A DNA stretch of 23,702 nucleotides, taken from contig DASRFJ010000374.1 in the NCBI GenBank assembly GCA_035651595.1, positions 1-23,702 on the forward strand, given 5' to 3'. A model generated the notes under the pieces. That model searched no databases. It was not told the DNA's origin and worked only from the letters and a program-made list of their open reading frames with translations. Numbering within the stretch: position 1 is the stretch's first letter; every line of letters starts with the position of its first letter. Shown here piece after piece: positions 15,138 through 20,654 of the stretch. The translations under genes were made by a program, and so were the position numbers. The stretch comes from JAFARZ01 sp035651595. Lineage in GTDB: Bacteria > Actinomycetota > Actinomycetes > Streptosporangiales > Streptosporangiaceae.

Positions 15138-15449
15138 ATGGCAGCACGCAAGAGGGAATCGGCCCGCAAGGACGTGTCCTGTGCGCTCTGCGGCAAGGCG
15201 CTGGAGCTGTGGGACGCGACAACCGCCCTCGACGGCCGCACGGTCTGCGCGTCGGGCTGCATGGGCGGCTTCCTGGGCGGGCTGCCGGCCGAGGAGCGCG
15301 GGCCGCAGATGCCCGAGCGCCCCGACGACCCGCCGCCCTGGGCGGACGGGCGCAACTACGGGTCCGGCAGCTGGTACGAGGACGGCGACTACGGCGGGGC
15401 GGTGGACGGCCTGGGCAACGTGTCCAGCGACGCCGACCCCGGACTCTGA
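15138..15449 (+). CDS. 103-aa small Cys-containing protein
   Basis: ATG 15138 follows GGAGGG. A treble-clef-like N-terminus has CALCG (aa 15-19) and a second pair near aa 37-41 (CASGC), consistent with one zinc site. The rest is acidic and Gly/Asp/Tyr-rich, probably disordered. As third gene of the operon after the sigma-like protein, it may be a transcription accessory, but no family is recognised. Confidence 0.78.
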   Translation: MAARKRESARKDVSCALCGKALELWDATTALDGRTVCASGCMGGFLGGLPAEERGPQMPERPDDPPPWADGRNYGSGSWYEDGDYGGAVDGLGNVSSDADPGL

Positions 15450-15460
15450 TTCATCCAACC

Positions 15461-15487
15461 GGCCGGGCGCCGTCGAGGCGCCCGGCC
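15461..15487 (+). terminator. 11-bp intergenic hairpin 3 of the plus-strand operon
   Basis: GGCCGGGCGCC (15461-15471) pairs with GGCGCCCGGCC (15477-15487) around GTCGA. It is followed by CTTACCTGGGAG, the next gene's ribosome site. No U-run. Confidence 0.6.
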
Positions 15488-15509
15488 CTTACCTGGGAGA
15501 ACAAGACCA

Positions 15510-15989
15510 ATGGCACTCACCAAGGGGCAGCGGGTCACTCTGTTGACCATCAGCGAGAGCATGGCGCTCACGCAGCGGCACGAGCTGGAGGTACGCGCGG
15601 TGACCGACCCGCAGGCGGTCGGCTACCAGGGCCGCAAGCGGCGCGTGGCCGTGGTGCGCCAGCGGGGCAAGCGCCGGGACGTGTACCTGGACCTGGGGGC
15701 CGACGACATCCTGCTGGACGGCTGGGGCCTGCCGTTCCAGACCGACATGGAGGCCGGCGGGGTGTTCTCGGGGAACGCGGCTTACAACCTCGTCGGCGAG
15801 CCCGAGGCCATCCGCGCCTGCATCGAGGGGCGGGCGGTGCTGCCGGTCAGCGACGCGGCCAGGGCGAAGATTCTGGTAGCGCGGGGCCAGCGCACCACCT
15901 GCGACGACTCCGGCCTGGAGCTGCTGTACCCGGACATCGACACGCACCACGCGGTTGTCAACCGCTTCAAGGCGGCGCGGGCGGGCTGA
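15510..15989 (+). CDS. 159-aa protein of unknown function
   Basis: ATG 15510 is preceded by GGGAG at about 11 bases. The sequence looks like one compact alpha/beta domain: a basic beta-rich segment (KRRVAVVRQRGKRRDVYLDL), acidic turns (GADDILLDG), then helices with a CDDSGLELLYPDIDTH stretch near the C-terminus. No TM or signal. It is last gene of the operon, ahead of a strong hairpin. No homologous family recognised. Confidence 0.78.
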   Translation: MALTKGQRVTLLTISESMALTQRHELEVRAVTDPQAVGYQGRKRRVAVVRQRGKRRDVYLDLGADDILLDGWGLPFQTDMEAGGVFSGNAAYNLVGEPEAIRACIEGRAVLPVSDAARAKILVARGQRTTCDDSGLELLYPDIDTHHAVVNRFKAARAG

Positions 15990-16006
15990 CCAGACCACGA
16001 CCAGCG

Positions 16007-16076
16007 ACGGCACGGGCCGGTGTTCCCGAGAGGGGCACCGGCCCGTGCCGTTTGCGCCCCGGATGCTCTCCGGGGC
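16007..16076 (+). terminator. Terminator: 16-bp stem with UUU, followed by an 8-bp hairpin
   Basis: Bases 16007-16022 pair perfectly with 16036-16051 (ACGGCACGGGCCGGTG and its complement, 13-base loop), ending in TTTG. A second hairpin follows, GCCCCGGA/TCCGGGGC at 16056-16076. Together they close the 14001-15989 operon; the first is the longest perfect hairpin I found in the window. Confidence 0.75.
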
Positions 16077-16544
16077 TAATTCTGCCCTGCGGTTGCCGGC
16101 ACTGCTAACCGACGTTACCGGCGAAGGCGTGAAAAAAGGACCACCAAGTTGACTCGACCGAAAAAGCAACCTAGAGTCGATATGTTGAAATCTCGCTCCG
16201 CATGCTCTGCGTGCCTCGCGCTTTCCGCGGGTTCGGCCCAGGCGCCTTACCGTGTCTACCTCTGACACCGCCTGACTGAGCGAGTCGGCTTACTCTGGCA
16301 GCCCTGCGTGGGCGGCGGCGCTCACCGTCCGGGCATTGCCGCGCCGCATCGGCGCGTTGACCCGGTCGGCGGCGTGGGCATGCTGCTTATCAGACCCAAA
16401 CGGGCGGGGCATTGGAGTCCCCCGCGTTGTTGCGCTGCCGCCGGTTTGCCCGCGGAGCCGGCGTTTCGTTACTCTCGTGGACGGCTTGACAGCGCCGCCA
16501 GGCGGGGTGCCTGGGGCGAGCGGCAGGAGCCGGGGTTCAAACCC
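16077..16544. other. Intergenic stretch upstream of the DUF3800 gene
   Basis: No gene supported; open frames on both strands are shadows or lack ribosome sites. An A/T-richer patch (16130-16200) contains the promoter at 16149. The leader from there to ATG 16545 would be about 360 bases, unusually long for this compact element. A lone TTGACA at 16486 has no -10. Confidence 0.6.
16149..16177 (+). promoter_or_regulatory. Promoter: TTGACT-17-TAGAGT
   Basis: TTGACT (16149-16154), a 17-base spacer and TAGAGT (16172-16177) form a good vegetative promoter. GACTC and GAGTC, inverted, overlap the -35 and -10, giving a possible operator. It reads towards the DUF3800 gene. Confidence 0.6.
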
Positions 16545-17189
16545 ATGTTCGTGTTCATCGACGAGTCGGGGGACTGCGGCGTCGTAAAGGAGCGCGTTTC
16601 GGCGCCTCAGTTCACCCTGGCGGCGGTGCACTTCGGGACCGCCGCCGGAGTCGAATCTTGCGCGGAGGCAATCAGGCGCCTGCGGCGGGAGTTGGGCCTC
16701 GACGAGCGACACGAGTTCCACTTCAAGGGCGCGGCCCCCGCACGGCGCCGCTCCTTCCTTTCGGCGGTCGCGCGGCAGGATTTCCGCTACGTGGCCGTGA
16801 CTCTTCACAAGGAAGGGCTGGACAGCAAGCGCTGGCGGGACAAGGAATTCTTCTACGGGCAGGTCGGCGGCCGGCTCGTCGCGCTCTTGGAGCCGCTCAT
16901 CGTGGCCCCCACGAGCGGAGCGCGGCGCGCTCCGCCCTGCAAGCCGACAATGGACCACAACGACGATCCCGTATACGTCGAGGCAATCCGGCAGCAGTTC
17001 AAGAAGCGCAACGGGCCTGACGGTCGCCCCTTGTTCGCCAAGGTGCGGACGAGTCGGTCGGACGCCTCGGACGCGCTCCAGTTGGCGGACATGATTTGCG
17101 GGGCCATCGTCCGCGCTTACCGGGGCGAGGATACCTACCGCGATCTCGTGCAAGAACGCGAAGCGGATTGGGACGTGTGGCGGGGATAA
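16545..17189 (+). CDS. DUF3800 family protein (214 aa)
   Basis: The start was chosen at ATG 16545 because MFVFIDESGDCG is the standard N-terminus of DUF3800, with conserved acidic residues (Asp6, Glu7, Asp10) that form an RNase H-like putative active site. Further conserved parts are present: HEFHFK, MDHNDD, and near the C-terminus LQLADMICGAIVRAYRG. Length is normal for the family, so it looks intact. DUF3800 proteins are common in phages, integrative elements and defence islands; nuclease activity is suspected but not settled. An AGGAG site lies 13 bases upstream, rather far. A bidirectional terminator follows the stop at once, and the candidate sRNA is convergent. Confidence 0.88.
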   Translation: MFVFIDESGDCGVVKERVSAPQFTLAAVHFGTAAGVESCAEAIRRLRRELGLDERHEFHFKGAAPARRRSFLSAVARQDFRYVAVTLHKEGLDSKRWRDKEFFYGQVGGRLVALLEPLIVAPTSGARRAPPCKPTMDHNDDPVYVEAIRQQFKKRNGPDGRPLFAKVRTSRSDASDALQLADMICGAIVRAYRGEDTYRDLVQEREADWDVWRG

Positions 17190-17220
17190 AAAACTGGGGG
17201 GCGGCCAGGTGGCCGCCCCC
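17190..17220 (-). terminator. Intrinsic terminator (minus strand), 10-bp stem plus U6, possibly bidirectional
   Basis: GGGGGCGGCC (17197-17206) pairs with GGCCGCCCCC (17211-17220) around AGGT. On the minus strand the stem is followed by AGTTTTTT, whose last bases overlap the DUF3800 stop codon. It terminates transcripts arriving from the sRNA side and may also close DUF3800. Confidence 0.75.
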
Positions 17221-17256
17221 ATGATCTCGAACGACGACTCGCCGCCTGTCCAGTCT

Positions 17257-17392
17257 GAAAAAGCGGCGGGAACCGCCACCTTGTCGGGAGCCGGCCAATT
17301 GCTTGTTCCCTCAGCCGGTTTTACGGCTGCCGGTCCCTATTTCAGCCCAAGCCCTGCTAGAGGCAGTGGCATCGAGCGCCGCCCTCGGGCGC
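17257..17392 (-). ncRNA. Candidate small RNA of about 136 nt
   Basis: A strong minus-strand promoter (17426-17398) is followed by about 135 bases and then a terminator: stem GTGGCGG / CCGCCGC (17279-17273, 17269-17263, one wobble) with a TTC loop and T5. No ORF with a ribosome site lies between. The predicted RNA folds well by hand: a 5' hairpin AGCGCC/GGCGCU; a CUGC/GCAG hairpin; and a nested structure in which GGGACCGGC pairs with GCCGGCUCCC (one bulge) enclosing AGCCG-UAAAAC-CGGCU. A second terminator (17220-17190) backs it up. It could be an immunity RNA like the CI RNA of P4, a copy-number antisense RNA or a regulator of DUF3800. Family unknown. Confidence 0.5.
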
Positions 17393-17397
17393 TAGAT

Positions 17398-17426
17398 AAT
17401 ATATCGTCTGCATATACGCTAGTCAA
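17398..17426 (-). promoter_or_regulatory. Strong promoter TTGACT-17-TATATT for the candidate sRNA
   Basis: On the minus strand TTGACT (17426-17421), 17 bases, then TATATT (17403-17398), in the most A/T-rich patch of this part of the circle. It reads away from the 17745 gene towards two intrinsic terminators. Confidence 0.7.
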
Positions 17427-17744
17427 CAATGAAAAACCCCCCACATTCAGCATGACTTGTCGTAAGCGGCTGCATCTCAGGTAGTTAGCCCCATTCCACG
17501 CACGCGCGGTCCTTCTCAACCCGCTCGAAGAGTTTACCTGGGGCGCCAACTCGGCCCCGGCTCAACAAGGACGCAAAGGCGGACCCGGCCGGGCCGCCGG
17601 CGCGACCCGGGGCCGCGGAAAACCCGACGAAGGCCCCCCGCCGGAGCCGACTTGTACGACGTACAGGTCCCGTCGTCCCCGTGTCCGCGAGAGACCTCCC
17701 ATGCACCCGCCTGCCAGCGCAGCGGAAGAAAGAATTCCTTCCCC
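17427..17744. other. Intergenic region between the sRNA promoter and the 99-aa gene
   Basis: No gene supported. It contains the 19-bp odd palindrome at 17650-17668, which resembles palindrome C, and an A-rich stretch (AATGAAAAACCCCCC near 17429). The last bases before ATG 17745 (GGAAGAAAGAATTCCTTCC) are self-complementary and may fold over the ribosome site. Confidence 0.55.
17650..17668. promoter_or_regulatory. 19-bp odd palindrome related to palindrome C
   Basis: ACTTGTACG-A-CGTACAGGT matches the core of palindrome C (13530-13548) at 14 of 19 positions, including the central A, and every difference is a transition. It lies 77 bp upstream of ATG 17745. It is possibly a site for the same regulator. 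Confidence 0.5.
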
Positions 17745-18044
17745 ATGTCCACTCCAGCCCCCACCGGCGTCATCCCCGCCGAGGACAAGGCCGCGATCGC
17801 CTGGATGATCGACGTGATCGCCCTCGTCAGGCCGTACCACGCGCCCGGGTCCCCGTTCTACCAGGAGCTGCCGCACCTGGCCCACTGGTGCAACACCACC
17901 AACAAGCGCTACCGCGACACCCTGCTGGCGCTGTACGCCCCCGTGCGGCCGCTCTCACCGCCCGCCCGCCCGGACGCCCCGCCCTGCCGAGTCATCTGCC
18001 CGTGGGCGGACCGGCATCCCAGAGCCGACCCGGGGGCCGCCTGA
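17745..18044 (+). CDS. 99-aa small protein, unknown
   Basis: ATG 17745 (MSTPAPTGVIPAEDKAAIAW) begins a protein with one hydrophobic amphipathic stretch (AWMIDVIALVRPY), an aromatic/His-rich middle (FYQELPHLAHWCNTTNKRYR) and a Pro/Arg-rich tail. The ribosome site is weak (GGAAG) and may be folded. It is flanked by untranslated stretches on both sides, so it is a lone gene. No family recognised; moderately sure it is coding because the composition is protein-like up to about aa 65. Confidence 0.55.
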   Translation: MSTPAPTGVIPAEDKAAIAWMIDVIALVRPYHAPGSPFYQELPHLAHWCNTTNKRYRDTLLALYAPVRPLSPPARPDAPPCRVICPWADRHPRADPGAA

Positions 18045-18374
18045 CTCGCACAACCGGCACCGTCGCACCGAGAAGGCAGCCCGCCGCCCAGCCGGCCCGC
18101 CCCAGTCACCGCACGGGCGTACAGGTCTGCCCAGGAAACCGGCCCGCCCCGCCGCGAACGGCACCACGGACGGCCCGCGGGCCGCCTGAGCCCTCGGGCT
18201 CGTCCTGCGCAATCCTGGACGCGGGAAAGGCCAAGCCGCCCTGGCGCCGGCGCAACCGTCACCAGCGGACAGTCGGCACAGTCGGCGCGGGCCGCACGTA
18301 GAAGGGAACCCCTCCCCGGCCGGCCCGGCGGAAGTCGCGCCGGGTTGCACCGTGCCGAGGAGGGGGAAGGGATG
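18045..18374. other. 330-base stretch without a supported gene
   Basis: Open frames here are Arg/Pro/Ala-rich shadows without ribosome sites. Near its end a hairpin, CCCGGCG/CGCCGGG (18324-18344), nests inside a weaker CCCCTCC/GGAGGGG pairing (18309-18365). It could end the minus-strand operon that finishes at 18375. A half-site-like CGTACAGGTC at 18118 resembles the arm of the palindrome at 17650. Confidence 0.5.
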
Positions 18375-19010
18375 TCACTGCTGCCGGCGAGGCAAGCCCT
18401 TCAGCAACCACCCCCGGCCGGCGCACGGGCCGCACTTGCCGGCCGAGGTGCGCCCTTCGCCGTGGCAGGCGCGGCAGACCGCCGCGGTTTGGGTCAGGGC
18501 CAGCTGGGACAACAGCTCGTCGAGCGCGGCGCGGCAGCAGAGCGCCCCGCCCCCCTCGACCTCGCGGCGCGGCAGCGGCCAGAGGCCGAGCCCTGCGGCC
18601 GACGCCGCCGCGCGGTCCAGGGCCAGGGCGAACGCCTGGCCCAGACACAGCGCCTCGCGGAACAGCGGCACCGCGTCGAACACGGGCCACAGCGCCTGGG
18701 GGGCGGCGACACTGCGGGGCCGGCCGTTGTGCTTCGGGCCGCCGGCGGGCAGGCGGCGTGCGGGCTGCCGCTTGCCGTCCCGGCCGATCACGACGCCGCC
18801 GGGCGGGACAACGGGCATCCCAAGCGCGACGGCCCTGCGCAGGTCCAGAGTCACCTGCCGGTGGCAGACCCCGACCTCCTCGGCGATCTGCCGGGTGGAC
18901 CGGCCCTGCCGGCGCAGCTCGGCGACGCGCCGCACGCGCTCCCCGGCGGGGTGTTCAGCCTCGGCGGTGCCGTTGGCGGTCAGGGTGTCGGCCGTCGCAG
19001 TGTCGAGCAT
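18375..19010 (-). CDS. 211-aa HTH protein with DnaJ-like zinc finger
   Basis: ATG 19010 follows AGGAGG with ideal spacing. The HTH is at about aa 25-60 (RRQGRSTRQIAEEVGVCHRQ, then VTLDLRRA), followed by VIGRDGKRQPARR, the same 'HTH then GxDGK' pattern as in the broken gene at 13334-13763 and in phage/plasmid ParB-like proteins. The C-terminus (aa 179-202) has CRACHGEG and CGPCAGRG, two CxxCxGxG units like the zinc-binding repeats of DnaJ. The middle is helical. It is last gene of the minus-strand operon starting at 20060. It is probably a DNA-binding regulator; partition is an alternative, but no ParA is present. Confidence 0.82.
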   Translation of the reverse strand: MLDTATADTLTANGTAEAEHPAGERVRRVAELRRQGRSTRQIAEEVGVCHRQVTLDLRRAVALGMPVVPPGGVVIGRDGKRQPARRLPAGGPKHNGRPRSVAAPQALWPVFDAVPLFREALCLGQAFALALDRAAASAAGLGLWPLPRREVEGGGALCCRAALDELLSQLALTQTAAVCRACHGEGRTSAGKCGPCAGRGWLLKGLPRRQQ

Positions 19011-19117
19011 GGTGGTGTCCTCCTGGGTCGGGCGATCCGGTGGGGGCAGAAGGTAAACGACGGCGGCGGCGCAGGGAAGCAATTTCCGACCCACTTTGTC
19101 AGGCTGACTTGTCAGGC

Positions 19118-19462
19118 TCACGGCAGTACAGGCGCCCGGACGTAGCGCTGCGCCACGCGCTTCACCAGGCCGTCCCGCCGCATCGAGGCGAGCACCTTGC
19201 GGAAGTGGCTGTTCCACGTCCGGTGTATCTGACGCGCGATCGTGCGCGACGCCAGCGGCCCCCGCCCGAGGGCGTCCCAGATCAGCTTTCTCAGGCCCCG
19301 GAGCTGCGACGGGACCAGCGGCGGGGGCAAGGGGCTGGTGATGACCACCGCGGCGTCGGCCGGGGCGACGATGATGGTGAGCCGCGTCCTGTCGTCGGCC
19401 CCCACAAGCCGCCGGGCCAGGGCCAGCAGGGCGGCGCGGGTGTCGCCGTTGGAGTCGGGCAT
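19118..19462 (-). CDS. 114-aa winged-helix-like protein
   Basis: ATG 19462 was chosen over TTG 19471 because GGAGG stands 9 bases before it. The N-terminal half has an alpha/beta look (RTRLTIIVAPADAAVVIT). The C-terminal half fits a winged helix: LRKLIWDALGRGPLASRTIA, a recognition helix around HRTWNSHFRKVLASMRRDGL, and a wing KRVAQRYVR. It is probably a small transcriptional regulator in the accessory operon. CTGAC-TT-GTCAG repeats just past its stop may be a binding site for this or the next gene's product. Confidence 0.75.
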   Translation of the reverse strand: MPDSNGDTRAALLALARRLVGADDRTRLTIIVAPADAAVVITSPLPPPLVPSQLRGLRKLIWDALGRGPLASRTIARQIHRTWNSHFRKVLASMRRDGLVKRVAQRYVRAPVLP

Positions 19463-19492
19463 GGCGGTCAACCTCCGGGGCGAGGGACGATA

Positions 19493-19527
19493 CCCGGCGC
19501 CGCCCCCGTCATGAGAGCGGCGCCGGG
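19493..19527 (-). terminator. 11-bp intergenic hairpin
   Basis: CCCGGCGCCGC (19493-19503) pairs with GCGGCGCCGGG (19517-19527) around 13 bases, in the gap between the 63-aa and 114-aa genes. A second dyad, GCGCCGGC/GCCGGCGC, lies at 19563-19592. No U-run. Confidence 0.5.
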
Positions 19528-19605
19528 CGGCCCTCCGTGGCCTTCACTCCTGCCGGCAGGCCGCGCCGGCGCACGTCGTGGGGCGCCGGCGCCTCCGTCA
19601 TCGGG

Positions 19606-19797
19606 TCAGGCGGCCGCGGGCACGGCCTCGACGGCGATCACCCGGCCGTCGCCGTGGCGGACCAGGACCACGCGCTGGCCCTGCCACACAACGGCGTCCT
19701 CGTCGGGCGACTGGATGTCCGCGAGCAGGTCGAGCACGCGGGCCAACTCGAACTCGGACAGGATCGTCACATCGCGGATGGTGGCGGTGTACAGCAC
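19606..19797 (-). CDS. 63-aa small protein, unknown
   Basis: GTG 19797 has AGGAGG 8 bases upstream, the reason for choosing it over longer in-frame starts. The protein has a beta-strand/helix pattern (TATIRDVTILSEFELARVLD, then VVWQGQRVVLVRHGDGRVIA), compact and acidic. It is second in the operon from 20060. No family recognised. Confidence 0.7.
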   Translation of the reverse strand: MLYTATIRDVTILSEFELARVLDLLADIQSPDEDAVVWQGQRVVLVRHGDGRVIAVEAVPAAA

Positions 19798-19823
19798 GGG
19801 GGTTGCCTCCTGTGGGACGTGAG

Positions 19824-19848
19824 GGCGGGGCGCTGGGCTCGCCCCGCC
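19824..19848 (-). terminator. 9-bp intergenic hairpin
   Basis: GGCGGGGCG (19824-19832) pairs with CGCCCCGCC (19840-19848) around 7 bases, between the 65-aa and 63-aa genes and just upstream of the latter's ribosome site. It has the same layout as the plus-strand operon gaps. Confidence 0.5.
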
Positions 19849-19862
19849 GTGCGGCCGGGACA

Positions 19863-20060
19863 TCAAGCCGCGGATTCCACGGCCGCCAGCGGCAGGCAGT
19901 CCTCGGTCGTCCAGGCCGCGGCGCTGGCCGGGCAGCAGGGGCAGGGGATGTAGTCGGCCGGGCCGCCCGAGTAGGGGTTGGGGAGCCAACCGCAGTCATC
20001 GCAGAGCGGGCAGGGCGGGTTGACGTTTGCGGGCGCGCGGGAAGTGGGTAGACTTGGCAC
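19863..20060 (-). CDS. 65-aa zinc-ribbon protein
   Basis: GTG 20060 follows AGGAG. Cysteines form two clusters, CPLCDDCGW (about aa 17-25) and CPCCP (about aa 40-44), the spacing of a rubredoxin-like or DnaJ-like zinc ribbon. Such proteins usually bind nucleic acid or another protein. It is first gene of the minus-strand operon, transcribed from the divergent promoter shared with the XRE repressor, so it is probably under repressor control. Confidence 0.72.
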   Translation of the reverse strand: MPSLPTSRAPANVNPPCPLCDDCGWLPNPYSGGPADYIPCPCCPASAAAWTTEDCLPLAAVESAA

Positions 20061-20132
20061 CGGAGACTCCTCTTACCAGGGGTTTCCCAGGGGGAGGGCG
20101 TCTGATACACGCGCCTCCCCCACTTCACTTGT

Positions 20133-20178
20133 ATCTTAATCACTACTCATTGACTAGTCAACAGTCATTCCCTAGAAT
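20133..20178. promoter_or_regulatory. Back-to-back divergent promoters sharing one palindrome
   Basis: TTGACTAGTCAA (20150-20161) is a perfect palindrome whose halves are the -35 boxes of two opposite promoters. Rightwards: TTGACT, 17 bases, TAGAAT (20173-20178), driving the XRE gene. Leftwards: TTGACT, 17 bases, TAAGAT (20138-20133), driving the Zn-ribbon operon. A protein bound to the palindrome would cover both -35 boxes, so it is the likely operator of the adjacent XRE repressor. Confidence 0.78.
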
Positions 20179-20211
20179 TATTCCACCCAGGCGCGGACAG
20201 GAGCCCCTCCC

Positions 20212-20490
20212 GTGGCGAAACGGCGCGAGACGTTTGCGAGCCGACTGACCGAACTCCGCAAGGCGGCCGGCATCACGAAGTACAGGCTGGCGCAGATCAG
20301 CGGCCTGAGCAAGCAGGCCCTCACGCGCTTGGAGAAGGGGCAGGGCGAACCGACGTGGGAGACGGTGCAGCTGCTCGCGAAGGCGCTGGGCGTCTCCTGC
20401 GAGGCGTTCATGACCGGCGACGTACAGCCACCGCCGCCGCCGCCGGTGAAGCGGCCGGGGCCGAAGAAGAAGGGCGTCGAAAAGGATTAA
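20212..20490 (+). CDS. XRE/Cro-CI family repressor (92 aa)
   Basis: GTG 20212 follows AGGAG by 8 bases. Residues 5-67 are a full HTH_3 domain (FASRLTELRKAAGITKYRLA, SGLSKQALTRLEKG, ETVQLLAKALGVSCEAF). The C-terminus is a Pro run and a Lys-rich tail, without a LexA-type peptidase, so induction would not be by RecA cleavage. It sits beside the divergent promoter pair and ahead of the integrase, so it is likely the master switch. The Pro-rich tail after an HTH of this type is what I associate with planctomycete regulators. Confidence 0.92.
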   Translation: MAKRRETFASRLTELRKAAGITKYRLAQISGLSKQALTRLEKGQGEPTWETVQLLAKALGVSCEAFMTGDVQPPPPPPVKRPGPKKKGVEKD

Positions 20491-20520
20491 CCCGCCCTGC
20501 CAAGGCGGAATTCAGGACAC

Positions 20521-20546
20521 GGGCCAGGCGAATAAGCGCCTGGCCC
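20521..20546 (+). terminator. Hairpin terminator after the repressor gene
   Basis: GGGCCAGGCG (20521-20530) pairs perfectly with CGCCTGGCCC (20537-20546) around AATAAG, followed by TATTCTG. The U-run is weak, so termination may be partial. It separates repressor and integrase transcripts. Confidence 0.65.
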
Positions 20547-20559
20547 TATTCTGCTGCGC

Positions 20560-20587
20560 TTGACGAATGGGCTAAACCAGCTACAAT
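20560..20587 (+). promoter_or_regulatory. Integrase promoter TTGACG-16-TACAAT
   Basis: TTGACG (20560-20565), 16 bases, TACAAT (20582-20587), about 60 bases upstream of the integrase ATG. With the terminator before it, this gives the integrase its own transcript. Confidence 0.72.
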
Positions 20588-20654
20588 GCCTGGGCGTTCT
20601 ATTCGGATTGGACAATTCGGGGAAAGCCGGGTATCCTTAACGGGAGGCCAAGAC

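Noticed and set aside
15209..16108. 299-codon plus-strand open frame
   Set aside because: Out-of-frame reading of the 103-aa and 159-aa genes, crossing two strong hairpins. Gly/Arg/Pro-rich.
17337..17549. 70-codon minus-strand frame across the sRNA promoter
   Set aside because: It spans the promoter itself and ends just after the predicted transcript start, with no Shine-Dalgarno. The in-transcript remainder is only 11 codons.
17681..18301. 206-codon plus-strand frame and 131-codon minus-strand frame around 18000
   Set aside because: Both are Arg/Pro-rich shadows or chance frames without ribosome sites, and they conflict with the better 99-aa frame.
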